64,000 nt of DNA. Origin: Bradyrhizobium sp. 141. GTDB lineage: Bacteria; Pseudomonadota; Alphaproteobacteria; Rhizobiales; Xanthobacteraceae. The translations under genes were made by a program, and so were the position numbers. Position 1 is the stretch's first letter; each line of letters begins with the position of its first letter. Location of the stretch: NCBI RefSeq assembly GCF_023074055.1, contig NZ_JADPKR010000097.1, positions 124,001-188,000 on the forward strand, read 5' to 3'. Below are positions 25,273-33,150 of this stretch, in pieces. Under the pieces are notes generated by a model. That model saw only the letters and a program-made list of their open reading frames with translations, was not told the origin of the DNA and searched no databases.

Positions 25273-26267
25273 TGCGCCGTCTCCAGGCGGGATTTTGCGA
25301 CGGCGCGCAGTGCGGACGCTGCCTTGGTGCGGCGCTCGGCGAGATAGCGGTCGAGGATCCCCAGAATGCCGGTCGGCGACCAGATCAGCAGCAGCATCAC
25401 CGCCACGGCATAGAGCATCAGATAATAGCCCTCGGTGAAGCGCAGCCATTCCGGCAGTAGCACCGCGATCATCGCCCCTAAGAACGGACCGAAATAGAAG
25501 CCGGCGCCGCCGACGATCACCATCATCAGCAGGTCGAGCGAGAGCGACAGGTTGAACGGCACCGGATCGATATATTGCGTCAGCGGCGCGTAGAGCGCGC
25601 CGGCGACGCCGCCGAGCGCCGAGCCGATCGCGAACGCCATCAGCGTGTAGCGGCGCGTATCGATGCCGAGCGATTGTGCGCGCAGCGGATTCTCGCGCAG
25701 CGCCATGAAGGCGCGCCCCCAGGGCGAGCGGATCAGCCACCACACCGCCACCGACACGATCGCGAGCGAGCCGAGGCAGACATAATAGAACGGCAGCGGC
25801 TTGTTGGTCGCGAGGCCAAAAACGTGCGGGCGCGGAATGTTGGAGATGCCGTAGATGCCGCCGGTCAGCCAGCTCTCGTTGCGAAACACCAGGAAGGCGA
25901 GGGTGGAGAAAGCCAGCGTGACGAAGGCGAGGTAGTGATGCTGCACGCGGAGCGCGGGATAGCCGAGCACCCAGCCGACCGCGAAGCTCAAGGCGATTGC
26001 GACTACGATCGCGGCCGGCAGCGGCCAGCCATGCGTGGTCATGATGGCGGACGCATAGGCGCCGATGCCGACGAACGCGCCTTGGGCCAGCGAGACCTGG
26101 CCGGCGTAGCCGAGCGTGAGGTTGAGGCCCATCGCGGCGATGCTCATCACCGCCCATTGGCTCAGGATGAACAGGCCGTAGCGGTTGAAGTTCATGGGGA
26201 CGATGATCAGCGCGGCGATGACGGCGAGGCCGAGCGCGATTTTCAACGGTCTGGCAAAGCCACTCAT
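25269..26267 (-). CDS. livM: Branched-chain-type ABC transporter permease LivM
   Basis: 332 residues, about nine to ten hydrophobic helices. Characteristic LivM segments are LNLTLGYAGQVSLAQGAFVGIGAYA (~48-72), RSPWGRAFMALRENPLRAQSLGID (~165-190) and GGAGFYFGPFLGA (~252-264). It overlaps livG and livH by 4 bp each, so the operon is tightly coupled. Forms the membrane channel together with LivH. Confidence 0.88.
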   Translation of the reverse strand: MSGFARPLKIALGLAVIAALIIVPMNFNRYGLFILSQWAVMSIAAMGLNLTLGYAGQVSLAQGAFVGIGAYASAIMTTHGWPLPAAIVVAIALSFAVGWVLGYPALRVQHHYLAFVTLAFSTLAFLVFRNESWLTGGIYGISNIPRPHVFGLATNKPLPFYYVCLGSLAIVSVAVWWLIRSPWGRAFMALRENPLRAQSLGIDTRRYTLMAFAIGSALGGVAGALYAPLTQYIDPVPFNLSLSLDLLMMVIVGGAGFYFGPFLGAMIAVLLPEWLRFTEGYYLMLYAVAVMLLLIWSPTGILGILDRYLAERRTKAASALRAVAKSRLETAQ

Positions 26268-27139
26268 ACGGTGCGCTCCTCGGCGCGGCCGAGCAAGCCC
26301 TGCGGCCGGAACAGGATCACCGCGATCAGGAATATCATCGGCACGGCGGCGCGGTACTGCGTCGAGACATAGGCGGCCGCGAGATTGTCGAGCACGCCGA
26401 TCAGGAGGCCGCCGGCGATCGCGCCGCGCACCTGGTTGAAGCCGCCGACGATCGCGGCGATGAAAGCGGCCTGGCCCAGCACCTCGCCGGAGGAGAACTT
26501 TGCAAGGTAAATCGGCGTGATCAGAAGCGAGGCCAGCGCAACCAGGAAGGCGTTGATCAGGAAGGTCAGGAGGATCATGCGCTCGACGGGCACGCCGATG
26601 ATGCGCGCCACTGTCGGGTTCTGCGCCGCCGCCTGCATCTGGTGGCCGAGCGAGGTGCGGTTGAGCAGTGTGGTCAGGCCGATTACGGCGAAGATGGCGA
26701 CGACGAGCACGCCGATGCTTTGCAGCGCCACCGCGTGGCCGAGGATGGAGACGTCACCGGTCGGCAGGATCGAGGGGAACGGCGAGGCTTCGGCGCTGAA
26801 GAACTGCTTCACCGCTTCCTTGAGGCCGATCGCCAGCGCCATGGTCGCAATCGCGAGCGGCAGCACGCCGTGGCGCATCATCGGGTCCACCAGCAGCAGC
26901 TTGAAGGCGAGCCCGAGCAGGATCATCGAGAGCAGGATGCCGAGGATGATCGCGAGCCAGAACGGCGCGCCGGCATGCATCGCCGCCAGCATCAGGAACG
27001 CCGGCAGCATCACGAACTCGCCTTGCGCGAAATTGATGGTCTGCGAGGTCTGCCACAGCAGCGTGAAGCCGACCGCGACCAGCGCATAGATCGCGCCAGT
27101 GGCAAGTCCCGCGACCAGAAGATCGAACAGATTGGACAT
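26264..27139 (-). CDS. livH: Branched-chain-type ABC transporter permease LivH
   Basis: 291 residues with eight or so helices and LivH landmarks: GLATGAIYALVAVGFTLLWQTSQTINFAQGEF near the N-terminus, LNRTSLGHQMQAAAQNPTVARIIGV (~165-190) and GGFNQVRGAIAGGLLIGVLDNL (~230-252). It is the first transporter membrane gene after the binding-protein gene, from which a 145-bp family A repeat separates it. A GAGGG site lies upstream of the ATG at 27139. Confidence 0.88.
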   Translation of the reverse strand: MSNLFDLLVAGLATGAIYALVAVGFTLLWQTSQTINFAQGEFVMLPAFLMLAAMHAGAPFWLAIILGILLSMILLGLAFKLLLVDPMMRHGVLPLAIATMALAIGLKEAVKQFFSAEASPFPSILPTGDVSILGHAVALQSIGVLVVAIFAVIGLTTLLNRTSLGHQMQAAAQNPTVARIIGVPVERMILLTFLINAFLVALASLLITPIYLAKFSSGEVLGQAAFIAAIVGGFNQVRGAIAGGLLIGVLDNLAAAYVSTQYRAAVPMIFLIAVILFRPQGLLGRAEERTV

Positions 27140-27175
27140 TTTCCCTCTCGTGTCCCTCGCCCCGCTCTATCGTCT

Positions 27176-27320
27176 CCCTCGCCCCGCACTTGCGGGGAGA
27201 GGGCGGGGTGAGGGGCGCTCTCCGCGAATTCAACTCCGCCATTGCGGAAGCAGCCCCTCACCCCAACCCTCTCAGCGCGTGCGAAGCTCGTCGCGGCCCC
27301 GTAAGAACGGGGAGAGGGAG
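27176..27320. repeat. Palindromic repeat, family A
   Basis: Arms CCCTCGCCCCGCACTTGCGG and CGGGGAGAGGGAG with inner GGTGAGGGGCGC / CCCCTCACCCC. It carries an extra AGCGCGTGCGAAGCTCGTCG insertion in its right arm. It sits inside the operon exactly between the binding-protein gene and livH. Confidence 0.78.
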
Positions 27321-27342
27321 AAGAGGTGAAAGACCGCGTCCC

Positions 27343-28473
27343 TCACTTCACTTTCGGCAGCACCTGCTTCACGACCTGCTTGCCTTCGACCACTTCGACC
27401 AGAAAGCTCTGGCGGTCGATGTCGCCGGTGTCGCTGAAGGTGACGTCCATCAGGATGCCCGGCTCGTCGGCGGCCTTGATGGTGAGGCCGTGCAGCGTGT
27501 CGGCAAACTTCTTCGGGTCGACCTTGCCCATCTTCTCGGTGGTGGCCTTCACCATGTAGACGGCGAGATAGCCCTTCAGGCCGTTATGGTCGGGGACGTA
27601 ATTGTACTTCTTCGAGAACTTCTCGCGGAATTGCTTGATCAGGTCGACTGGCGCGTCGGTGGTGAGGCCGACATGGCCGCGGGCGCCGTTGGCGGCATCG
27701 CCCGCCAGCTCGATCACCTTCTGGCCGATCAGCGTGGTCTCGCCCATCAGCGGTGCGGTGACGCCCTGGCGCTTCAGCTCTTTCAGGATGCGCGCGCTCT
27801 CTTCCTCGTTGAGATAGACGAACACAGCATCGGGATTTGCAGCCTTGATCTTGCCGACGTCTGCGGCGAAATCGGCCTGGCCCGCTTCGGTGGAGAGGTC
27901 GGCGACCACCTTGGAGCCGAGCCGGTCCAGCTCCTTGACCACGACATCGCGCCCGCCGCGGCCAAAGTCGTTGTTGACCCAGACCACCGCAACCGTCTTC
28001 GCCTTCATCTCGTCATGGATGTACTTTGCGACTTTCGGCATCGAGGATTGCTGACCGAACGAGGTCCGGAACAGGAACTTGTTGCCGGCCTGCGTCAGCT
28101 CAGCGGCTTCGCCGCCCATGATCTGGGCGATGCCGGCTTCGGCCGCCAGTGGGGCTGTGACCTTCACCGAGCCGGAATAGCCGGGCCCGAGCAGCACATA
28201 GGGCTCGGCATCGAGCGCCTTCTGCACCTGGGCACGCGCCACGCCCGGGTTGGACTGCGAGTCGGCGTGGGTGACCTCCAGCTTGCGCCCGAGCACGCCG
28301 CCCTTGGCGTTGATATCCTCGATCGCCAGGTCGATGCCGTTCTTCCAATTGGTGCCGACGGTGGCGCCGCCGCCCGAGAGTTCGGCGACGTCGGCGAGCT
28401 TGATCGCCTGGGCAAAGGCGCTCGTTGCGGTCATGGCGGTGAGCAGCGCGCCCACCAGTAGCGTTGATTTCAT
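27343..28473 (-). CDS. Branched-chain-type ABC transporter substrate-binding protein
   Basis: 376 residues; signal peptide MKSTLLVGALLTAMTATSAFAQ, then the Peripla_BP_6 fold (IKLADVAELSGGGATVGTNWKNG). The ATG at 28473 has GGAGA about 8 bp upstream; earlier codons lack a signal peptide. First gene of the LivKHMGF set, downstream (57 bp) of a shikimate dehydrogenase gene and followed by dehydrogenase and dehydroshikimate dehydratase genes, so a hydroaromatic acid such as quinate or shikimate is the favoured ligand. This is inferred from the operon only. Confidence 0.85.
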   Translation of the reverse strand: MKSTLLVGALLTAMTATSAFAQAIKLADVAELSGGGATVGTNWKNGIDLAIEDINAKGGVLGRKLEVTHADSQSNPGVARAQVQKALDAEPYVLLGPGYSGSVKVTAPLAAEAGIAQIMGGEAAELTQAGNKFLFRTSFGQQSSMPKVAKYIHDEMKAKTVAVVWVNNDFGRGGRDVVVKELDRLGSKVVADLSTEAGQADFAADVGKIKAANPDAVFVYLNEEESARILKELKRQGVTAPLMGETTLIGQKVIELAGDAANGARGHVGLTTDAPVDLIKQFREKFSKKYNYVPDHNGLKGYLAVYMVKATTEKMGKVDPKKFADTLHGLTIKAADEPGILMDVTFSDTGDIDRQSFLVEVVEGKQVVKQVLPKVK

Positions 28474-28529
28474 CGTCGTCTCCTCACGTTTCAAATTTTG
28501 CAAGCGGCCTTGTATCCGGCCGCTTCGTC

Positions 28530-29408
28530 TCAAGCTGCCTGATAGGCGGCGCTGCGCGCCGCCATCACGGCATCAAAAGCCTCTCCCATGACCTCGGTCG
28601 ATGGGGCAAGGCCGGTGAACAGTTCGAAGGCGTCGGCAGCCTGGTAGATCGCGAGTTCGCGGCCGGTCATGATCCGAGCGCCTTTGTCTCGGGCTGCGGC
28701 AAGCAGCGGCGTGATCAGCGGCGAATAGACGGCGTCGGCGACCCATAGGTCGGACCTGAGCAGCACCGCCGGCACTGGCGTGTCTCGGTTCGGCAGCATG
28801 CCGACCGGCGTGCCGTTGACGAGGCCGGTTGCGCCATCGAGTGCCTCCTCGACGCTGGCGGCAACGCGGGCACCGCCGCGTGGGGCGAGCAGGGCAACCA
28901 GCGTTTCGGCGCGCGCCGGCTCGCTGTCGAGGATGCGGATGTCGGTCACGCCGAGGCTCGCCAGCGCAAACGCGATGGCCTTGCCGACGCCGCCGGCGCC
29001 GATCACGGCGACGGCGTTGTCCGCGGGCGCCAGCAGCGGCGCCACGGCGCGCGCAAAGCCCGTGGTGTCGGTGTTGTGGCCGGTCAGCCGGCCGTCCCTG
29101 ACGACGACGGTGTTGACCGCACCCATGGCGGCCGCGCCCGGCGCCAGCGCGTCGAGCAGCGGGACCACCGCTTCCTTGTAGGGGTAGGTGATGTTGACGC
29201 CGGCAAAGCCGAGCCGCCGCACGCCTTCGAGCATCATGCGCAACCCGGCCGCGTCGGCGCCGGCGACCTCGATGAGCTGGTAATGGCCGCGCAGGCCAAG
29301 CGCCTCGGCGGCGCACTCATGCATGGCAGGGGACGCGGAATGCGCGATCGGCGCGCCGATCAGGCCGGTGAGGAGCTTCTTGCTGGCGGCGTATCCGCGC
29401 TTCGACAT
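28530..29408 (-). CDS. aroE: Shikimate/quinate dehydrogenase (AroE/YdiB type)
   Basis: 292 residues, the normal AroE length. N-terminal substrate domain has GLIGAPIAHSASPAMHE, catalytic Lys in NITYPYKEAV (~77-80) and Asp in GHNTDTTGFARA (~115-125); the NAD(P) site is AVIGAGGVGKAIAFALASLG (~148-165), ending with QAADAFELFTG. It oxidises shikimate or quinate to the 3-dehydro compound (or the reverse in biosynthesis). Lying at the head of the hydroaromatic uptake operon, with a dehydroshikimate dehydratase at the other end and a LysR gene upstream, it is probably the catabolic paralogue and not the housekeeping one. No 3-dehydroquinate dehydratase is in the operon. Confidence 0.86.
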   Translation of the reverse strand: MSKRGYAASKKLLTGLIGAPIAHSASPAMHECAAEALGLRGHYQLIEVAGADAAGLRMMLEGVRRLGFAGVNITYPYKEAVVPLLDALAPGAAAMGAVNTVVVRDGRLTGHNTDTTGFARAVAPLLAPADNAVAVIGAGGVGKAIAFALASLGVTDIRILDSEPARAETLVALLAPRGGARVAASVEEALDGATGLVNGTPVGMLPNRDTPVPAVLLRSDLWVADAVYSPLITPLLAAARDKGARIMTGRELAIYQAADAFELFTGLAPSTEVMGEAFDAVMAARSAAYQAA

Positions 29409-29542
29409 AATTCGCTATCGTCTCGTTGGGAGCGTTCGGTCCCGGTCATTAGCGGGGAAATCCGCACAAATCCAAGGGGGCTTCCAGCTGCGACGATAGT
29501 CTTTCCGCTGCCTAACACAATTACCCTTTTATCGGACAAACC

Positions 29543-29555
29543 TAACATCATGTTA
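29543..29555. promoter_or_regulatory. Palindrome before the shikimate dehydrogenase operon
   Basis: TAACAT-C-ATGTTA, a perfect 13-bp inverted repeat overlapping the stop codon of the LysR gene and lying 135 bp upstream of aroE. Position and T-rich/A-rich symmetry fit a LysR-type recognition site for the neighbouring regulator, but this is unproven. Confidence 0.35.
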
Positions 29556-30515
29556 TTTCTTTCGCCCGCGCGCCGGCACGGCCTTGCCGTTGCCGCCCGG
29601 CACGGCCTTGCCGTTGCCGCGGGACGGCTCGACCGCGCGCATCTCGGTGCGCAGCGACTCGATGAAATACTCGGCATGAAGCGACAGCGGCGCGCCGCGC
29701 TTGACCGCGATGTAGGTGTCGAACCGCGTCGGCTCGGCGATCTTCAAGAGCTCGATCCCGGGATAGCCGCCATGGGCCACGGTGAACTGGTCGATGATGG
29801 CGATACCGAGTCCGGCCTTCACCAGCGCGCAGACCGTGGTGCCGAAGCGCGCGCGGATGGTGATGTTGTAGTCGAGCCGGTGGCGCGCGAAGATCTCGGC
29901 CATGATCCGGCCATAGGGATCGTTGGGATCGATGCCGATCAGCGGATAGCGGGTGATCTCGGCGGCCGAGACCTGCTTGCGGCCGGCGAGCTCGTGGCCC
30001 GGCGGCACGATGCAGTACAGCTCGCCCGAGGCGAGCGGCATGAAGTCGAGCGCGGAATGCTCCAGCCGGTAGCTCATCGCCACGCACTCGCCGCGGCCGA
30101 GCATGAGATAGTCGATGGCCTCCTCGAGCTTGAGGATGTTGATGTCGATGCCGAGATCGGGATAGCGGCGACGGACGCGCTCGATCGCGCGCGGCACCAT
30201 CACCTGCGAGATGCTGGGTACCGAGCCGATCCGCAGTTCGGACAACCCACCGCGGCCGATCTTGGAGATGATCTCTGAGAGATCGTCGACCTTCTTGTAG
30301 ACGCCGTTGATCTGCTCGAAGATATTCTCGGCTTCCGGCGTCGGGAAGTAACGCCCGTTCTGGCGCTGGAAGAAGCGGATGCCGAGCGAGCGCTCGGTGT
30401 ATTTGACGAGGCGGCTGATCCCCGGCGCCGAGACGTTGAGCAGCTTCGCCGCACCGCCGATGGTCCCCGTCACCATCACGGCACGGATCACTTCAACCTG
30501 GCGCAGCGTCATCAT
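29553..30515 (-). CDS. LysR-family transcriptional regulator
   Basis: 320 residues. N-terminal winged helix (MTLRQVEVIRAVMVTGTIGGAAKLLNVSAPGISRLVKYTERSLGIRFFQR, ~2-50) followed by the LysR substrate domain (~95-300). The C-terminus carries a short tandem duplication, GNGKAVPGGNGKAVP, from a duplicated 24-bp unit at 29573-29620. The start is the first of two adjacent ATGs (30515/30512); extending further would enter a repeat element. It is upstream of and co-oriented with aroE and the shikimate/quinate-type operon and is the likely regulator of it, with hydroaromatic or aromatic acids as effector. Confidence 0.85.
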   Translation of the reverse strand: MMTLRQVEVIRAVMVTGTIGGAAKLLNVSAPGISRLVKYTERSLGIRFFQRQNGRYFPTPEAENIFEQINGVYKKVDDLSEIISKIGRGGLSELRIGSVPSISQVMVPRAIERVRRRYPDLGIDINILKLEEAIDYLMLGRGECVAMSYRLEHSALDFMPLASGELYCIVPPGHELAGRKQVSAAEITRYPLIGIDPNDPYGRIMAEIFARHRLDYNITIRARFGTTVCALVKAGLGIAIIDQFTVAHGGYPGIELLKIAEPTRFDTYIAVKRGAPLSLHAEYFIESLRTEMRAVEPSRGNGKAVPGGNGKAVPARGRKK

Positions 30516-30556
30516 GTTCTTTGCGTCCGAAAGACGATCATGGCGGCGATGCCTTT

Positions 30557-30704
30557 CCCTCTCCCCTGGTGGGAGAGGGTGGCTCGCCGCGTAGCGGCGA
30601 GCCGGGTGAGGGGTTCTCTCCGCGAATGATCCTGCCGCAGTGAGTGCGCGGAGAGAACCCCTCATCCGGCGCTTCGCGCCACCTTCTCCCACAAGGGGAG
30701 AAGG
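30557..30704. repeat. Palindromic repeat, family A
   Basis: Arms CCCTCTCCCCTGGTGGGAGA and TCTCCCACAAGGGGAGAAGG, with inner GGGTGAGGGGTTCTCTCCGC / GCGGAGAGAACCCCTCATCC. It lies immediately upstream of the LysR gene; 30705-30794 holds nothing recognisable. Confidence 0.8.
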
Positions 30705-30794
30705 AAAGGCAACTTCTCGGTCAGATTGTTTCGACTAAAATCAGCGCGTTCAAATGGAAGAGCGTCGGAGAGCGCGTAACGCCGCACCCGCGCT

Positions 30795-30971
30795 TTAGCT
30801 CGCCGGGCCTTCGGGCGAAACGCGGTCGGCCAGCGCCTCACGCTCGCTTTGCAGCACCTCGCGCGCGAACTCGATGATCTTCTGCTTGTTTGCCGTTTCG
30901 TGGACGGCGAAAAACACGCGGTTCAATTCCAGACCGAGCACGCTGTTGAGGGCAATGTCCTCGTCTTCCAT
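30795..30971 (-). CDS. Small acidic protein of 58 residues, function unknown
   Basis: A 58-residue frame (MEDEDIALNSVLGLELNRVF...EFAREVLQSEREALADRVSP) starting at 30971 and ending TAA at 30795-30797. The composition (helix-forming, charged, normal codon use with G/C third positions) looks like a real small protein, possibly helical throughout. GGGAAA 7-11 bp upstream is a weak ribosome site. It is divergent from the luxR-type gene, whose start is 165 bp away. I do not recognise the family; conservation next to bjaR homologues would decide it. Confidence 0.55.
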   Translation of the reverse strand: MEDEDIALNSVLGLELNRVFFAVHETANKQKIIEFAREVLQSEREALADRVSPEGPAS

Positions 30972-31136
30972 TTGGTTTTCCCGCTGCGGACGCTTCAGGT
31001 GTATCGTGACGTCAATTCTGCCACAAGTAGTTTAAATCTTCAGGCCAGATGAGCACCGGGAAACTACGGCTGCAGCGCATTTGAGGCAGCTCCCGAATAC
31101 GTGCTATATGGAGGGCGAAAGTCAGGAAACGCACCG

Positions 31137-31874
31137 ATGTCCGCCGCAGATGCCGTAGATTATGGCCGGGAGGCGCTCGACTTCATCGAAGGGCTTGGAG
31201 CCTACACCAAGGTTCCGGACGCCATGGACGCGCTTGCAACCGCGTTCGGCCGGTACGGTTTCGAACATATCATCGTGACGGGCCTGCCCAATCCCGAGCA
31301 GCGCTTTTCCCAAATGGTGCTCGCCAAGAAGTGGCCGGCGGAGTGGTTCAGCCTCTACACCCAGAAGAGCTACGACCGTGTCGATCCCGTGATCCGCAAA
31401 TGCCGGCAGTCGGTGAACCCGTTCGAATGGTCCGAAGCGCCGTACGATCCGGAGCTGGAGCCGGGTGCGGTGGAGGTCATGCGGCGCGCCGCCGATTTCC
31501 GCATGTCGCGCGGCTTCGTCGTGCCGATCCACGGCTTGACCGGCTACGAGGCCGGCGTCTCGCTCGGCGGCGTCCATCTCGACCTCAATGCGCGCAGCAA
31601 GCCGGCGCTGCATCTGATCGGGATGTACGGCTTCGACCACATTCGCCGTCTGCTCGATCCGGCGCCGCATCCGTCGACGCGCCTCACCCCCCGCGAGCGG
31701 GAGGTGATCGCCTGGGCCTCGCAGGGCAAGTCGGCGTGGGAGATCGGCGAGATCCTGCACATCACGCAACGCACGGCGGAAGAGCATCTTGCAACCGCCG
31801 CGCGCAAGCTCGGCGCCGTCAACCGGACGCACGCGGTCGCGATCGCGATCCGCCACAGAATCATCAATCCCTGA
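31137..31874 (+). CDS. bjaR1: LuxR-family quorum-sensing regulator (BjaR1-like)
   Basis: 245 residues: N-terminal autoinducer-binding domain (~20-165) with the conserved pattern W..LY....Y...DP......W (WFSLYTQKSYDRVDPVIRKC...FEWSE), and a C-terminal LuxR HTH (~180-243: LTPREREVIAWASQGKSAWEIGEILHITQRTAEEHLATAARKL). The ATG at 31137 gives the usual N-terminus; an in-frame upstream codon at 31101 is possible. It is directly upstream of the AHL synthase gene with a lux-box-like palindrome between. By similarity it should respond to the synthase's product; in B. japonicum BjaR1 detects isovaleryl-homoserine lactone. Confidence 0.87.
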   Translation: MSAADAVDYGREALDFIEGLGAYTKVPDAMDALATAFGRYGFEHIIVTGLPNPEQRFSQMVLAKKWPAEWFSLYTQKSYDRVDPVIRKCRQSVNPFEWSEAPYDPELEPGAVEVMRRAADFRMSRGFVVPIHGLTGYEAGVSLGGVHLDLNARSKPALHLIGMYGFDHIRRLLDPAPHPSTRLTPREREVIAWASQGKSAWEIGEILHITQRTAEEHLATAARKLGAVNRTHAVAIAIRHRIINP

Positions 31875-31884
31875 AATCCTCGCC

Positions 31885-31904
31885 TACTGGGAAATTTCCC
31901 AATA
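31885..31904. promoter_or_regulatory. lux-box-like operator before the AHL synthase gene
   Basis: TACTGGGAAATTTCCCAATA: a 20-bp inverted repeat with a perfect 12-bp core GGGAAATTTCCC (31889-31900) and only one mismatched pair further out. It ends 55 bp before the synthase start, the expected place for a LuxR-type activator site. Confidence 0.65.
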
Positions 31905-31959
31905 GTCGGTTTTGTCTTTTTCGCTGAGGCTCCCCTCATTTCAAGCCATGGGGGAGTTC

Positions 31960-32619
31960 ATGATTCATGTGATTTCTGCCGTCAATCGGCACCTGTACGA
32001 GGACGTCCTCGAACAGCATTTTCGGGTTCGTCACGAGATTTTCGTCGAGGAGCGGAAATGGGAGGCGCTGCGCAAGCCCGATGGCCGCGAGATCGATACC
32101 TACGACAATGAGGACGCAGTCTACCTGCTGGCTCTCGAGAACCGCCGGGTGCTTGGCGGCTCGCGCCTGTATCCCACCACCAGGCCGACGATGATGAGCG
32201 AGGTGTTCCCGCAGCTCGCCGCGGTACGCGGTTGCCCCTCGGACCCGCTGGTCTGGGAGTGGTCGCGCTTCTTCGTCTCGCGCGAGCGCCGCGACGGCGC
32301 GTTCAATCTGCAATTGATGGCGGCTGCGCAGGAATTCTGTCTCGACCAGGGCATCGAGCGGCTTTGTCTCGTGATGGAGACTTGGTGGCTGCCGCGCTTC
32401 CACGACATCGGATTCGTCGTGACGCCGCTGGGATTGCCCGCGCTGGTGGAGAATTCCTTGACCATGGCGGCAACGATCGAGATCCGTCAGGAGTCGCTCG
32501 ATGTCGTGCGTGACCGTATCGGGATGACCAGCGTCGTCCAGCAGGACGGTCCGCGGATCGACTGCATTGCCCGTGCCAACCTCTGCGGCGCTGCTGCCGC
32601 GCAACGAAAGAGCGCCTGA
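31960..32619 (+). CDS. bjaI: Acyl-homoserine-lactone synthase (BjaI-like LuxI family)
   Basis: 219 residues with all the usual invariant LuxI residues in place: R24, F28, W34, D46, D49 and R69, plus the WEWSRFFV and RRDGAFNLQLMAA region. GGGGAG lies 4 bp before the ATG at 31960. It makes an AHL signal from S-adenosylmethionine and an acyl donor. Its closest remembered relatives (BjaI, and the RpaI/BraI group) use acyl- or aryl-CoA donors and give isovaleryl-, coumaroyl- or cinnamoyl-HSL, so the side chain here need not be a plain fatty acid. A small gene follows 1 bp after its stop. Confidence 0.88.
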   Translation: MIHVISAVNRHLYEDVLEQHFRVRHEIFVEERKWEALRKPDGREIDTYDNEDAVYLLALENRRVLGGSRLYPTTRPTMMSEVFPQLAAVRGCPSDPLVWEWSRFFVSRERRDGAFNLQLMAAAQEFCLDQGIERLCLVMETWWLPRFHDIGFVVTPLGLPALVENSLTMAATIEIRQESLDVVRDRIGMTSVVQQDGPRIDCIARANLCGAAAAQRKSA

Positions 32620-32620
32620 G

Positions 32621-32839
32621 ATGTCGAACATGATGCGGGACAGCCAGATCATGGCGCAGATCGAGGACGAGAATCTCGGCTACATGTCCGACATGGCGCT
32701 CGAGCTGGCGCAGATGGCGGAAGACACCGGACTGGCGACGCTCGCCTATCTGTTCCGGATGGCGGCGCTGGAGGCCTCGACGGCCAACAGCGTGCTCGCC
32801 GAACAGGATGACGTTCCCCAGCAGATGACGTCGCACTAG
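32621..32839 (+). CDS. Small protein of 72 residues downstream of bjaI, unknown function
   Basis: The ATG at 32621 is 1 bp after the bjaI stop, implying translational coupling. The 72 residues (MSNMMRDSQIMAQIEDENLG...TGLATLAYLFRMAALEAST) are acidic and predicted helical with several Met; no domain is recognised. An upstream GTG inside bjaI would add 18 residues but is unlikely. Its position suggests a role linked to signal production or to the QS response, which cannot be tested from sequence. Confidence 0.6.
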   Translation: MSNMMRDSQIMAQIEDENLGYMSDMALELAQMAEDTGLATLAYLFRMAALEASTANSVLAEQDDVPQQMTSH

Positions 32840-32871
32840 ACGTCATCCTTGCTTACATTCCCACGAATTCG

Positions 32872-32904
32872 CACCCTCTTGCCGGGCCAACCGGCGAGAG
32901 GGTG
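32872..32904. terminator. Hairpin after the quorum-sensing operon
   Basis: Arms CACCCTCTTGCCGG (32872-32885) and CCGGCGAGAGGGTG (32891-32904) pair over 14 bp with one G-T wobble and a 5-nt loop. There is no U-run after it, so it may be a pause or stability hairpin, not a classical terminator. The rest of the 32840-33150 gap holds the BoxR-type site at 32994 and no gene. Confidence 0.5.
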
Positions 32905-32993
32905 ATCGGTTTGGGTGCGGCAGGTTGCCCCAGCCTGCGCGGCGGCCGTGTTGCGTTGCGTTCGGCAATGCCGTTTTGAGCGGCGGGCCGGGA

Positions 32994-33007
32994 TGCAACA
33001 AAGTGCA
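32994..33007. promoter_or_regulatory. BoxR/BzdR-type operator (TGCA-N6-TGCA) before the orphan LivHMGF operon
   Basis: TGCAACAAAGTGCA has two TGCA boxes spaced by 6 bp, the half-site arrangement described for BzdR/BoxR. It differs by one base from the TGAAACAAAGTGCA before boxC (51176-51189). It lies 144 bp upstream of livH at 33151. Confidence 0.5.
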
Positions 33008-33150
33008 TGTTTGATGTCGAATCGCTCTTGCCTCGGAACGATACTGCCATTACCCATTTTTCCGCCTTGAACAGGCAGGGGGAGCTCTTTCACTGATGGC
33101 GACCGTGTTCGAACATCGGCGCGACACCGCGTGCGCCTGAAAGAGTCTTG

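Noticed and set aside
24223..25347. 374-codon plus-strand frame opposite livF/livG
   Set aside because: Antisense to two genes with full ABC ATPase motifs; low-complexity product.
27190..28461. 423-codon plus-strand frame opposite the binding-protein gene
   Set aside because: Antisense shadow that also runs through a palindromic repeat; no family features.
2546..30704. Regularly spaced family A repeats as a possible CRISPR or integron array
   Set aside because: Copies are kilobases apart, palindromic and imperfect, with ordinary genes between; no cas or integrase genes are seen.
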